From assembly GCF_008298035.1 (NCBI RefSeq), contig NZ_CP042910.1:4975001-5039000 (forward strand): a DNA stretch of 64,000 nucleotides. The letters run 5' to 3'. The position numbers and the translations under genes are program-made. The notes beneath the pieces are model-generated. The model worked only from the letters and a program-made list of their open reading frames with translations. It had not been told where the DNA came from and made no database searches. This document shows, piece after piece, positions 9,368-17,353 of this stretch. This stretch comes from Gimesia maris. GTDB taxonomy: Bacteria > Planctomycetota > Planctomycetia > Planctomycetales > Planctomycetaceae. The first letter of the stretch is position 1. Every line of letters starts with the position of its first letter.

Positions 9368-9676
9368 AGCCGAAAGAATCTGATTTTGAGTTGAATCTGC
9401 TACTTCTTTGTCGACCGCCCATTACATCAGAGATTGCTCAATGACCGTCGTTCCCGTCTGACGGGGAGTTGGGGCGATCCGCAGTGGTTCTGCTGCGTGA
9501 TCCTGAGAGAAAAAAGGAGCAGCATCCGCTGTAATGTCTGTTTTAACTGAATAACCCCGACATGAACATCAGGGTACGTGACCACAAGTTGACACTATAC
9601 ATAATATCGGATAGATTAGGATAGAATCAAATTCTGTCTATCAATCATAAGAGCCTATAAAAATAAGGAGTTATCT
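9368..9676. other. 309-bp intergenic region with promoter and first repeat copy
   Basis: There is no supported gene here. A CCCGTctgACGGG hairpin lies near 9449-9461 without a T-run. A good sigma70-type promoter (TTGACA 9589-9594, 17 bp, TAGATT 9612-9617) and the first copy of a 24-nt repeat precede the small membrane ORF that follows. Confidence 0.5.
9623..9646 (+). repeat. 24-nt direct repeat, copy 1
   Basis: The segment AGAATCAAATTCTGTCTATC plus AATC recurs at 9957-9980 with one mismatch. In this copy GATAGAAT pairs imperfectly with ATTCTGTCTATC. It lies just downstream of a -35/-10 pair and 31 bp before the small ORF at 9677. Confidence 0.7.
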
Positions 9677-9922
9677 ATGGGAATATTAGTTGCGATATTA
9701 ATGCTGATTGGCGGCATTGCCATAGCGGTAGGTGGAATTTGGTTCATCATCGTCACTTTTCAAGAGAGTGTTCTTTGGGGACTTGGTTGTTTATTCATAC
9801 CTTTTGTTTCTCTCATTTTTCTTTGCATGCATTGGGATAGGGCGGGTAAGCCATTTCTGATCCAGATTGCAGGTCTGGTACCTTTTATCATTGGCGCGGC
9901 TTTATCAGAACCTGGCGTATAA
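9677..9922 (+). CDS. Small membrane protein (81 aa), unknown
   Basis: This 81-aa protein has about three hydrophobic segments (residues 3-26, 34-50 and 62-78) separated by a short polar loop (MHWDRAGK). A near-ideal ribosome binding site (AAGGAG, 6-nt spacing) and a promoter upstream support expression. The gene is bracketed by two copies of a 24-nt repeat, the second forming part of an attC-like inverted repeat. This makes it look like a mobile single-gene unit (inference). I cannot assign a function. Confidence 0.7.
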   Translation: MGILVAILMLIGGIAIAVGGIWFIIVTFQESVLWGLGCLFIPFVSLIFLCMHWDRAGKPFLIQIAGLVPFIIGAALSEPGV

Positions 9923-9990
9923 TTGATAATAAACAAAAATCCTGATAGCTTTAGACAGAATCAAATCCTGTCTATCAATCGTTATGCGCC
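9914..9990 (+). repeat. attC-like inverted repeat containing repeat copy 2
   Basis: The left arm GGCGTATAATTGATA (9914-9928, overlapping the stop codon of the small ORF) pairs with the right arm TATCAATCGTTATGCGCC (9973-9990). The inner hairpin AGACAG (9953-9958) / CTGTCT (9968-9973) contains the second copy (9957-9980) of the 24-nt repeat. The layout recalls an integron attC site ending in GTTATGC 12 nt before the next start codon. However, the left core is TATAAT rather than the expected RYYYAAC. Confidence 0.4.
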
Positions 9991-10002
9991 CCAGTCGATC
10001 CT

Positions 10003-10980
10003 ATGAAGCTCCCAGCAAAGTCCATAGTACTCGGAACGCTCCTTGGTGGTGCTGTAGGTGACGCGATGGGGGCGCCGTTTGAGGGACTGTGGGCCGACTC
10101 AATTCCATCGGCTGACTCTTTGGCTGCATCTTTCCATAAATATCACGGTTATCCCAATGGCCAATACACCGACGACACTCAACTGACGCTTGCGACAATC
10201 CAGTCTATCGTCGAGCAAAATGACATCGTTGTTGCTGATGTTGCCCGGCAGATAGCTGAGCTATGGCGACATCATTCCGTCATCGGTCCCGGTGGTGCCT
10301 GTACTCAAGCCGCCGAGCGATACCTTGCCACCGGTGACCATCGTAACATGGGCGCTCCAGTTGGTCAGGCTGGCAATGGTACCGCAATGCGTACCGCCGC
10401 ACTGGGGCTTTGGTTTGCCAGCAACCAGTCACTGATTCCGGTGGTCGCTGATGTCTCGCGTATCACACATCAGGATTCGCGAAGCGTCGCCGGGGGTGTC
10501 GCAATCGCAATGGCGGCAAAACAACTGTCGTCAGCCAGCGACATCAATCCACACTCATTCTGTAGAATACTCGCAGACGCTTGCCATGACATCAATTCCG
10601 AGATGTCTGACCTGCTTCAGCTATTGCCGAATCATCTGAATGACGAAGCTGCGATGGATTTCATCGCCCACGCCGGACAGCGCACCCCGGAATTCGAGAA
10701 ACCAATCATCACTCCATTCGTAATACCAACGGTATTGGCTTCCATATATAGCATCCTTACTTGCCCGGATTCCTGGCTCGAAGCTGTCACATTCGCCGTA
10801 CGCCTGGGCGGCGATGTCGATACGCTGGGTGCCATCGTAGGCGCACTGGCTGGAGCACGGCACGGTATAGATTCGATACCGCAGAATCTGATTGACTGCC
10901 TGCAGGATTCAAGAGACATTGAAGTGCTGGCGACCCGCTACCATCTGGCGATTCCTGCTCAAGACGAATCCGGCGGATAA
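10003..10980 (+). CDS. ADP-ribosylglycohydrolase (DraG/ARH family)
   Basis: This is a 325-aa protein of normal family length. It shows GTLLGGAVGDAMGAPFEG at the N terminus, the metal-binding YTDDTQLT (Thr-Asp-Asp-Thr at about 56-59) and the distal GGDVDTLGAIVGAL motif (Asp271, Asp273). Together these hold the two Mg2+ ions that cleave ADP-ribose from proteins or small molecules. It is cytoplasmic, with no signal. No partner ADP-ribosyltransferase is visible, so the substrate is unknown. The start codon follows an attC-like right arm by only 12 nt, and the coding end is GGATAACAATTGCG, which resembles an attC left core. No ribosome binding site is seen. Confidence 0.93.
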   Translation: MKLPAKSIVLGTLLGGAVGDAMGAPFEGLWADSIPSADSLAASFHKYHGYPNGQYTDDTQLTLATIQSIVEQNDIVVADVARQIAELWRHHSVIGPGGACTQAAERYLATGDHRNMGAPVGQAGNGTAMRTAALGLWFASNQSLIPVVADVSRITHQDSRSVAGGVAIAMAAKQLSSASDINPHSFCRILADACHDINSEMSDLLQLLPNHLNDEAAMDFIAHAGQRTPEFEKPIITPFVIPTVLASIYSILTCPDSWLEAVTFAVRLGGDVDTLGAIVGALAGARHGIDSIPQNLIDCLQDSRDIEVLATRYHLAIPAQDESGG

Positions 10981-11276
10981 CAATTGCGTGAATCAGAGTC
11001 TCTGACTCATGCCGAGATGGAAAACCGAAGTAGCTCGCTGGCGCGTCACCATCCCTGAAACTCGTGGGAAGCCTGATTAGAAGCCTTAAAAGTGGCGAAT
11101 ATGAACCTTATTCCCAGAATTGGTCCCCGGCAGGTCAACTCATCCTTCATTGCACAATCAGATCCGATGAGACGATTCTTGTATGAGCGTGCCCCAGCAC
11201 GTACAATGAAAAGAAATTAGATACGCAACGTTGCCTGTCAGGCTGACCATTCATTCCTAACGAAACCCTGTTTTCT
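10981..11276. other. 296-bp intergenic region with imperfect palindrome
   Basis: Just after the glycohydrolase stop an imperfect palindrome (TGAATCAGAGTCTCTGACTC, about 10990-11010) can fold. No T-run follows. Two short ATG-initiated frames (from about 11009 and 11101, under 40 codons) have no support. Nothing else is recognised. Confidence 0.35.
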
Positions 11277-11972
11277 TTGAAACCTCCGTTCTTCGAAATC
11301 CTCGCCTACGAACCCACCGAACTTGGCATACTCTGTTTGCGTCGTCGTGAACTGCTATGCGAACCAGGGACAATTGTCACGGAGGTCACGCTCAATCACG
11401 AATTCCTGATGAGCAGTTACCTGACGGCTTCTGAGAAGGCGCTGTCGGAAACCGCTTTGCAAATGCATTCAGGATCCGCCTTGCACGTACTGGTCGGAGG
11501 GCTCGGCCTGGGTTATACCGCCTGGACAGCGCTCGAGTCCGATCGAGTTTCCCATTGCGAAGTTATCGAATTTCTTCCGCAGGTGATCCACTGGCTGGAG
11601 CAAGGGTTGATTCCGCTGTCAGACAAGCTGAACGCAGACCACCGGCTCAATGTCACTCAGAGTGACGTCTATCAGCGACTCGCCAGTCCGCCGAAACAGA
11701 AACATGATCTAATCCTCATCGACGTGGATCATTCGCCGGATGACAACCTGGACAAAGCCAACAGTCAATTCTATACGGTCGATGGATTGCAGCGTGCGAA
11801 GCTGCATCTTGAAGCAGACGGGCTGCTAGGTGTCTGGTCGTACGCAGAGAGTTCGCGGTTTGTCGATGCATTGCACGAGGTGTTCCGCGAAGTTCGTATA
11901 GAACCCGTAACCGTTTTCAACAATCTGATTAACGAAGAGCAGACCGACTGGCTGCTTTTTGCTCGTGACTGA
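11277..11972 (+). CDS. Spermidine synthase-like methyltransferase-fold protein
   Basis: This is a 231-aa class I Rossmann protein. Motif I is VLVGGLGLGYTA (about residues 70-81), followed by HCEVIEFLPQVIHW, which places an acidic ligand residue at the end of strand 2. A DLILIDVDHSPDD motif (about 141-153) corresponds to the strand 4 catalytic region of spermidine/spermine synthases. The N-terminal beta domain is shortened compared with true polyamine synthases (about 280 aa), so activity on polyamines is uncertain. The assigned start is TTG without a good ribosome binding site. It is followed in the same direction by another methyltransferase-fold gene after 92 bp. Confidence 0.72.
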   Translation: MKPPFFEILAYEPTELGILCLRRRELLCEPGTIVTEVTLNHEFLMSSYLTASEKALSETALQMHSGSALHVLVGGLGLGYTAWTALESDRVSHCEVIEFLPQVIHWLEQGLIPLSDKLNADHRLNVTQSDVYQRLASPPKQKHDLILIDVDHSPDDNLDKANSQFYTVDGLQRAKLHLEADGLLGVWSYAESSRFVDALHEVFREVRIEPVTVFNNLINEEQTDWLLFARD

Positions 11973-12064
11973 GTCTGCTGCAGTCGATACTGAATCGACT
12001 TTTTCTTTACTCAACGGGGCGTGGTGCCTCACACTGAAACGAAGTTTTTACAGGATTACTTGAT

Positions 12065-12694
12065 GTGTCTTTAGAAGAAATTGAAATCTCAAACAACGAT
12101 TCGTTCATGCCCGCTGAGATCGTTGCTTTTCTGCACGAAGCTGATGAAAGAGTCAGCCAGTTTCTTCAGGCCAGCCCACGCCGCGCCACTGGTTTCGTCC
12201 CGTCTGATTTCAAAACAGTCTACCACGCTCTGCAAACTATTACCGATACGAATCTTGCCTCCGGAACTTCGTTTTGCGAATGGGGGAGTGGTTTCGGCGT
12301 AGTGACGTTGTTAGCTTCGATGCTTGAGTTTGCGGCCTGTGGCATAGAAATTGAGCAGGAACTGGTCGACGAATCCCGCAGAATGGCAGATGATTTTGGT
12401 CTGCCCGGAGAGTTCGTTCAAGGCAGTTTCATTCCATCGGGCGCCGAATCCTGTGTCGACGAAGCTTATGCCGAGAACAATACCGAGTATTCATGGCTCA
12501 TTACAGATGCGGAAGACGGATACGATGAACTACAGCTTGGTCCCGAAGATTTTGACATCGTTTTCTCCTATCCCTGGCCTGGCGAGGAGTATCTGATCAC
12601 GAATTTGTTTGAGAAATATGCCGCCGAAGGAGCACTGTTGCTGACATACAACTCACTTGAGTCAGTCCGTCTTCAACGCAAGTTGTGTGAATAG
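12065..12694 (+). CDS. SAM-dependent methyltransferase-like protein
   Basis: This 209-aa protein starts at GTG; the overlapping ATG at 12063 runs into a stop after three codons. Motif I is FCEWGSGFGVVTLLAS (about residues 74-89), followed by CGIEIEQELVDESRRMA, typical of class I methyltransferases binding S-adenosylmethionine. A DIVFSYPWPGEE motif after strand 4 (about 163-174) resembles the catalytic (D/N)PP(Y/F)-like position but is not canonical. The substrate is unknown. It lies downstream of the spermidine synthase-like gene, possibly in one transcript. Confidence 0.7.
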   Translation: MSLEEIEISNNDSFMPAEIVAFLHEADERVSQFLQASPRRATGFVPSDFKTVYHALQTITDTNLASGTSFCEWGSGFGVVTLLASMLEFAACGIEIEQELVDESRRMADDFGLPGEFVQGSFIPSGAESCVDEAYAENNTEYSWLITDAEDGYDELQLGPEDFDIVFSYPWPGEEYLITNLFEKYAAEGALLLTYNSLESVRLQRKLCE

Positions 12695-13027
12695 CCTTGT
12701 GCCCCGTAAGATATTCGAATTTCAAAACCCCACAACAGACGACAAGCTCAAGCAGGGGAGATTCTTTTCTGGGAAACATCTTTCGGTTGGTGCGACACTC
12801 AGATGGCAGGATGTAAGCTCCTTTCATTGATCGAGATGAATGTTTTAATCTTTAGCAATTAGTTTTAAACGAACAGATCATCTGTTAAGAAGTTTTTCAT
12901 GCCCTGTTTACCCGCATCATGATCGTTTATATAAGTAGCCCTACAGACAGGTCGCGTTCGACGTCCGGACGGATTCACATATTCAGGTAAAAGGTACCAA
13001 AGTAGTCATTTATCAGGAACAGAGACA
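12695..13027. other. 333-bp intergenic region with perfect palindrome
   Basis: It contains a perfect 15-bp palindrome AACAGATCATCTGTT (12872-12886) followed by AAGAAGTTTTT. This could be a weak terminator for the methyltransferase gene or an operator for the kinase gene. No coding sequence is supported. Confidence 0.4.
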
Positions 13028-14077
13028 ATGCACGAAACGAATGAACCACCCCCCAATACCTTCTTTATCGAAGTGTCTGGATCTGGTCTGCCCGAAGTAG
13101 ATGGTCTCTTCGTTCCTTCGGTGGCACCGCCTGTAGAATCGGAATCGGGAACCATTTCCAGCCTGGGCTACTGGAATGGCAAGATGGCATGGGATCGTGC
13201 AGATGGAAAATCCGCGAGAAGCCCTGCGCTCTCTTACTCCAACAGCTATCACTCGTGGAGAATCTGCCGTCTCGATGGTCATCTTGCCTACGACATCACC
13301 TGCGAAGATGCGCTGCCACCCACCGACAGAGAATGGCACGTCTACAAAAAAGGGGTGGCACCTGCGCCTCAAGTGACACTCCATCACTACGATCCGCGAC
13401 AGCCCTGCCCCGAGCCCAACGTCGTGTTTGTACTAGGCGGTCCCGGAGCTGGAAAAGGAACGATGTGTGAACTTGCCGAGTCTCAACTCGGCTGGACTCA
13501 TTTATCCACGGGTGATCTCTGCCGGGCCGCGCGTCAGGCGGGAGGTCCGAATGCCGCCATCATCGAAGAATTCATCACGGCCGGAAAGCTGGTCCCCAAT
13601 GAGATCATTGTGACGCTGCTGCGGGACAAGATGGAGACGGTGATCAGAACGACCGGCAGAAACAACTTCCTGCTGGATGGCTTCCCCCGCTCTCTGTCTA
13701 ATCTGGAAGCCTGGCACGAGATCTTCGGCAAGGAAGCGGACCTGCCTAAAATATTGTACTTCGAATGCCCCTACCCCGTGCTTGAGCAGCGTATCCTGGG
13801 CCGTGCCAGATACTCCGGCAGGAGTGACGACAACATCGAGAGCATCAAGCTGAGATTCGACACCTTCAAGGCAGAAACGCTCCCCACCGTGGAACACTTC
13901 AAGAGCAAAAACAAGTGTGTTGAAGTCGACACCAGCCAGGATCGTCAGACCGTCTATTCACTCGTCGCCAGCAACCTCGCAGAGTATACTGATCCAAAAT
14001 TCGCTGACAAGCCGCTCACAGAAAGAGCTGAGATGCTTCTGGGTTTGAGACCTTATCCAAAGCAGGAGACGCGATAA
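13028..14077 (+). CDS. UMP-CMP-kinase-like nucleoside monophosphate kinase with extra N-terminal domain
   Basis: This is a 349-aa protein. Residues about 131-320 form an adenylate kinase-type domain: P-loop GGPGAGKGT (137-145), STGDLCR with the NMP-binding Arg, LLDGFPRSLSNLEAW (DGFPR 217-221) and a short lid RYSGRSDDNIESIKLRF. The short lid and the DDNIESI signature are those of eukaryotic UMP-CMP kinases rather than long-lid bacterial Adk or bacterial Cmk. Residues 1-130 are an additional domain with clustered Trp/Tyr and the conserved-looking WRICRLDGHLAY segment; I know no bacterial family for it. The expected reaction is ATP + (d)NMP to ADP + NDP in the cytosol. AGGA precedes the ATG. It seems monocistronic or leads into DUF2200. 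Confidence 0.85.
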   Translation: MHETNEPPPNTFFIEVSGSGLPEVDGLFVPSVAPPVESESGTISSLGYWNGKMAWDRADGKSARSPALSYSNSYHSWRICRLDGHLAYDITCEDALPPTDREWHVYKKGVAPAPQVTLHHYDPRQPCPEPNVVFVLGGPGAGKGTMCELAESQLGWTHLSTGDLCRAARQAGGPNAAIIEEFITAGKLVPNEIIVTLLRDKMETVIRTTGRNNFLLDGFPRSLSNLEAWHEIFGKEADLPKILYFECPYPVLEQRILGRARYSGRSDDNIESIKLRFDTFKAETLPTVEHFKSKNKCVEVDTSQDRQTVYSLVASNLAEYTDPKFADKPLTERAEMLLGLRPYPKQETR

Positions 14078-14156
14078 GAAATTGAACTTGATGCAGCGAT
14101 CTATTCGCGAAGTGAATGCAAAACGACTACGCAACAACCAGAAGGAGTATCGTAAT

Positions 14157-14522
14157 ATGAACAGCACATCCCCCCACGATGAACGCATGGCGAAACTCAC
14201 GTTTGCTGAAGTGTATCCACACTATGTGACTAAGATCGAAAAGAAAGGCCGGACCAGAGATGAATTGCATCAGGTCATTACCTGGCTGACGGGATTCAAC
14301 AAAAAGGCCTTGGAAAAACACATCAAAGACGAGATAACATTTAAACAATTCTTTCAGAAAGCGAAATTAAACCCCAACGCACACCTGATAACAGGCATGA
14401 TTTGCGGCTATCGAATCGAAGAGATCAAGAATCCATTAACGCAGCAGGTTCGGTACCTTGATAAGCTGGTCGACGAACTGGCAAAAGGGCGGAAGATGGA
14501 AAAGATACTGCGAACAGAATAA
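14157..14522 (+). CDS. DUF2200 family protein
   Basis: This is a 121-aa small basic protein starting MNSTSPHDERMAKLTFAEVY. The pattern VYPHYVTKIEKKGRTRDEL, then VITWLTGFNK and FFQKAKLNPNAHLITGMICG, matches DUF2200, a widespread uncharacterised family of about this length. An upstream ATG at 14082 is in frame, but AAGGAG lies 9 nt before the ATG at 14157, which also matches the family's normal N terminus. The gene follows the kinase by 79 bp and precedes a VOC gene by 36 bp, so a three-gene transcript is possible. Function unknown. Confidence 0.85.
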   Translation: MNSTSPHDERMAKLTFAEVYPHYVTKIEKKGRTRDELHQVITWLTGFNKKALEKHIKDEITFKQFFQKAKLNPNAHLITGMICGYRIEEIKNPLTQQVRYLDKLVDELAKGRKMEKILRTE

Positions 14523-14558
14523 TGATCAACGGAATCGCCCGTTGGCCGGGGAGAGAAT

Positions 14559-14996
14559 ATGACAGTCAAACGCATGGACAACGTCGGCATCGTGGTAGAA
14601 GATCTCGATACGGCTATTGATTTTTTCACCGAACTGGGACTCAGGCTTGAGGGACGCGCCCCCATCGAAGGGGACTGGGCTGATAACGTCACAGGATTAC
14701 GCGACATGCGCGTCGAAATCGCAATGCTGAGAACCCCGGACGGTCACAGCCGTCTTGAGCTCTCCCGGTTCCTTGCCCCGTCTGTCGTCACCGATCACCG
14801 CAGCACTCCCGTGAACTCACTCGGTTATCTGCGCGTCATGTTCACCGTGGAGGATATCGACGATACCCTCGCCCGGCTCCTCAAATGTGGTGCGGAACTC
14901 GTCGATAAAGTAGTCCAATACGAAGACATGTACCGGCTCTGCTACATCCGAGGCCCCGAAGGAATTCTCATCGGACTGGCCGAGGAACTCAAGTAA
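14559..14996 (+). CDS. VOC (glyoxalase/bleomycin resistance/dioxygenase) superfamily protein
   Basis: This 145-aa protein is made of two beta-alpha-beta-beta-beta units. The first is VKRMDNVGIVVEDLDTAIDFFTELG, the second LGYLRVMFTVEDIDDTLARLLKCGAEL, ending YIRGPEGILIGLAEEL with the usual metal-binding Glu. Family members use a divalent metal for isomerisation, ring cleavage or resistance chemistry; the substrate here cannot be told. GGAGAG precedes the start. It is cytoplasmic and is the last gene before a convergent carbonic anhydrase. Confidence 0.88.
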   Translation: MTVKRMDNVGIVVEDLDTAIDFFTELGLRLEGRAPIEGDWADNVTGLRDMRVEIAMLRTPDGHSRLELSRFLAPSVVTDHRSTPVNSLGYLRVMFTVEDIDDTLARLLKCGAELVDKVVQYEDMYRLCYIRGPEGILIGLAEELK

Positions 14997-15045
14997 CAGA
15001 TTTCCCGATAAGCATATGAGTCTGAGGCCGACCTGACTGCGCCTG

Positions 15046-15828
15046 TTACTGTTCCAGCAAATCAACCTCGCCGGTCTGCATATTGTAAACACCGCCCACG
15101 ATTTTGATCTCGCCCTGCTTTTCCATCTCTTTGAGAATCGGGCTGTTGATTCTGATGCGGTCGATCGTACCCAGAACGTTTTGTGCGATCACCATTTTGA
15201 CGAACTCGGGATTCTTACTTGTTTTCTCGCCTTTGTAATCTTTAAAGTGATCGACGGCCGGTTTGATGTTCGCCAGCATGGAGGTGATATTGCCCAGTTC
15301 GACGCCGTCAATGGCTCCATTTACGGCACCACAACTTTCATGCCCCAGCACGAATACCAGTTTGGACCCCGCGACTTTGCAGGCGAACTCCATACTGCCC
15401 AGGATATCGGTGTTCTCAAAGTTACCAGCCACGCGGGCCACGAAAATATCGCCAATGCCGCGATCAAACACATCTTCGACGGGAACACGCGAGTCAAGAC
15501 AGGAAAGAATAACGGCTTTAGGATACTGGCCCAGCGCTGCTTCACGGACCTGCCTGGAATGATCACGGGCCGTCAGGGTTCCTGCCACGAATCGCTGGTT
15601 CCCTTCTTTCAACAGAGTCAGAACTTCCTCCGGCGTCAGTTTTGCCTGCTCTTCCCGGGTGAGAACACGATTCACCAGCGGTTTGATATCCGACACATTT
15701 TCGGAACTCTCTTTGTCGGTTTTCTCCTCCACAGCTTCGGCAACGGCCGGTTGATTTTGTGCACAGCCCGTCAGCAAGATTCCCAACAGACAACAGGCCA
15801 GCAACGGTTGAATTTTCATTCTGATCAT
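15046..15828 (-). CDS. Beta-class carbonic anhydrase, exported lipoprotein
   Basis: This is a 260-aa protein. The N-terminal signal ends in a lipobox LLTGC (Cys22), and an acidic linker of about 45 residues leads into a complete beta carbonic anhydrase. The zinc ligands are Cys110 (SCLDSR, with Asp112/Arg114), His163 and Cys166 (GHESCGAVNG). It should interconvert CO2 and bicarbonate outside the cytoplasm, anchored to a membrane. Exported beta-class enzymes are less usual than exported alpha-class ones. Two start codons (MIRMKIQ or MKIQ) are possible. No transporter or Rubisco genes are nearby. Confidence 0.92.
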   Translation of the reverse strand: MIRMKIQPLLACCLLGILLTGCAQNQPAVAEAVEEKTDKESSENVSDIKPLVNRVLTREEQAKLTPEEVLTLLKEGNQRFVAGTLTARDHSRQVREAALGQYPKAVILSCLDSRVPVEDVFDRGIGDIFVARVAGNFENTDILGSMEFACKVAGSKLVFVLGHESCGAVNGAIDGVELGNITSMLANIKPAVDHFKDYKGEKTSKNPEFVKMVIAQNVLGTIDRIRINSPILKEMEKQGEIKIVGGVYNMQTGEVDLLEQ

Positions 15829-16105
15829 CTTTGTGTTTCCTTATATGTTCCAGCTCATCAGGCTATTTTGGTTATGCTATCATCGGGAACTCTACCTCAC
15901 AGCAGGTAGTCGTGTTGTAAACAGTCACAGAATATCAATAATTTCTGCAATCTCGAGTCAGAATGAAGATCACAGTCACTACAGCCTGACCTTTTCGGTC
16001 TGATGCCGTATTCTTTTGCCGGACTTGACAAAATCAGACAGGCATCCTCACTATGAACATTGGATTGACTGGAAACCGTTGAATACGAGAAATGGAAGAA
16101 CTCGC

Positions 16106-16885
16106 ATGCCGCAAACCGTCTATGCGCTCGCCACGATGGACACCAAAGCCGACGAACTCTGCTTTGTAGCAGACACAATTCGCAAAACGGGGCTCGAAGT
16201 CACGCTGGTCGACTTAAGTACCCGCGGCTCTTCAGAGCAAACCAATATCACCGCGCAGACGGTTGCAGCCTCCCATCCCGACGGTCCCGACTTCCTGCAG
16301 CAACAAACTGACCGGGGGCAGGCTGTGACAGAGATGGCAGCAGCGCTGCGCAACTGGCTGCCGGATGAGGTCAATGCAAAACAGGTGGCAGGTGTGATCG
16401 CGATCGGGGGAAGCGGCGGAACAGCGAGTGTTTCCCCCGCGATTCAGGCACTCCCCGTCGGTTTTCCCAAACTGATCGTCTCGACCGTCGCCAGCGGGGA
16501 TACACGGCCTTACGTGGGACACAGTGATATCACTATGATGTACTCCGTCGTCGATGTGTCAGGGCTCAACTCGGTCTCGCGGCGGATACTGAGCAACGCC
16601 GCCCATGCCATCGCCGGCATGGTGACTCCTTCTTCTGAATTCACTGACGACAGACCCACTCTCGGCATGACGATGTTCGACGCCACAAAAAGCGAGCACG
16701 ACGACGTTTTGCTGCTCTGTCATGGCGGTCCGATTGCGATGCCCGACGACGCCCAGTGTATCTTTGACCGCGTACCAGGAATCGATGGTTTCTATGGCGC
16801 CAGTTCGATGGAACGGCTGCCGACCGAAATCGCTGAAACGGATCAGGTCCGACAGTTTGGGGATCTGCGTTTAGCGAATAATTAA
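16106..16885 (+). CDS. Tm-1-like/UPF0261 protein joined to the tail of its TIM-barrel partner domain (probable internal deletion)
   Basis: The 259 residues start MPQTVYALATMDTKADELCF and run through GVIAIGGSGGTASVSPAIQ and the STVASGDTRPYVGHSDITMMYSVVD block. These are features of the Tm-1-like ATP-binding/UPF0261 domain. At about residue 210 (LGMTMFDATKSEHDDVLLL) the sequence moves directly into LCHGGPIAMPDDA and GIDGFYGASSMERLPTE. From family knowledge this is the C-terminal end of the TIM-barrel (PEP-mutase-like) protein often fused or adjacent to UPF0261. About 150 residues of UPF0261 and most of the barrel are absent, so an internal in-frame deletion is likely. GGAAGA precedes the ATG at 16106; an earlier in-frame ATG at 16016 is less likely. 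An EthD-like gene follows by 37 bp. Confidence 0.7.
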   Translation: MPQTVYALATMDTKADELCFVADTIRKTGLEVTLVDLSTRGSSEQTNITAQTVAASHPDGPDFLQQQTDRGQAVTEMAAALRNWLPDEVNAKQVAGVIAIGGSGGTASVSPAIQALPVGFPKLIVSTVASGDTRPYVGHSDITMMYSVVDVSGLNSVSRRILSNAAHAIAGMVTPSSEFTDDRPTLGMTMFDATKSEHDDVLLLCHGGPIAMPDDAQCIFDRVPGIDGFYGASSMERLPTEIAETDQVRQFGDLRLANN

Positions 16886-16922
16886 AAGCTCACTTTTCTT
16901 TGACTGACCGAAGGATTCGAAA

Positions 16923-17255
16923 ATGTATCGACTGACTGTCATGTACGGACACCCGCAAGACCCTGCCGAATTTGATCGCTATTATCACGAAGTCCATATC
17001 CCCCTGGCAAAAACCATGAAAGGCCTCACCGGCTGGACCATCGGCAAATGCATTTCCGCAGAAGCAGGCAGCCCTCCGCCTTATTACCTGATGGTCAGCC
17101 TGTATGCGGAATCGGCTGCCGGGATGCAGGCGGTTCTCGAAAGCCCGGAAGGTCAGGCCACCATCGCAGATGTCTCCAATTTTGCCACCGGCGGCGTTAT
17201 GTTTATGTATAATGAGGAACAGGTATTGATTCCTGTCGACTTGAAAGGATCGTGA
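16923..17255 (+). CDS. EthD-family dimeric alpha/beta-barrel protein
   Basis: This is a 110-aa protein with the EthD/ferredoxin-like pattern: MYRLTVMYGHPQDPAEFDRYYHEVHIPLAKT at the start (the YxxxHxPL signature), then a GWTIGKC strand and YLMVSLYAESAAGMQAVL. It ends VMFMYNEEQVLIPV. Such proteins form dimeric barrels and are often accessory to oxygenases or bind small hydrophobic ligands. An AAGGA ribosome binding site lies 9 nt before the ATG. It probably shares a transcript with the UPF0261-like gene. Confidence 0.85.
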   Translation: MYRLTVMYGHPQDPAEFDRYYHEVHIPLAKTMKGLTGWTIGKCISAEAGSPPPYYLMVSLYAESAAGMQAVLESPEGQATIADVSNFATGGVMFMYNEEQVLIPVDLKGS

Positions 17256-17353
17256 GAGCGAATATACCAACGTTTGTTGCATTTTCGCCACGTCGATCCT
17301 TATAGTGAATTGATCAAGTACCATCATTCACATAACAGGAAGGTCATCACAAG

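Noticed and set aside
11009-11220. Two short ORFs downstream of the ADP-ribosylglycohydrolase
   Set aside because: Under 40 codons, no ribosome binding site and no recognisable sequence.
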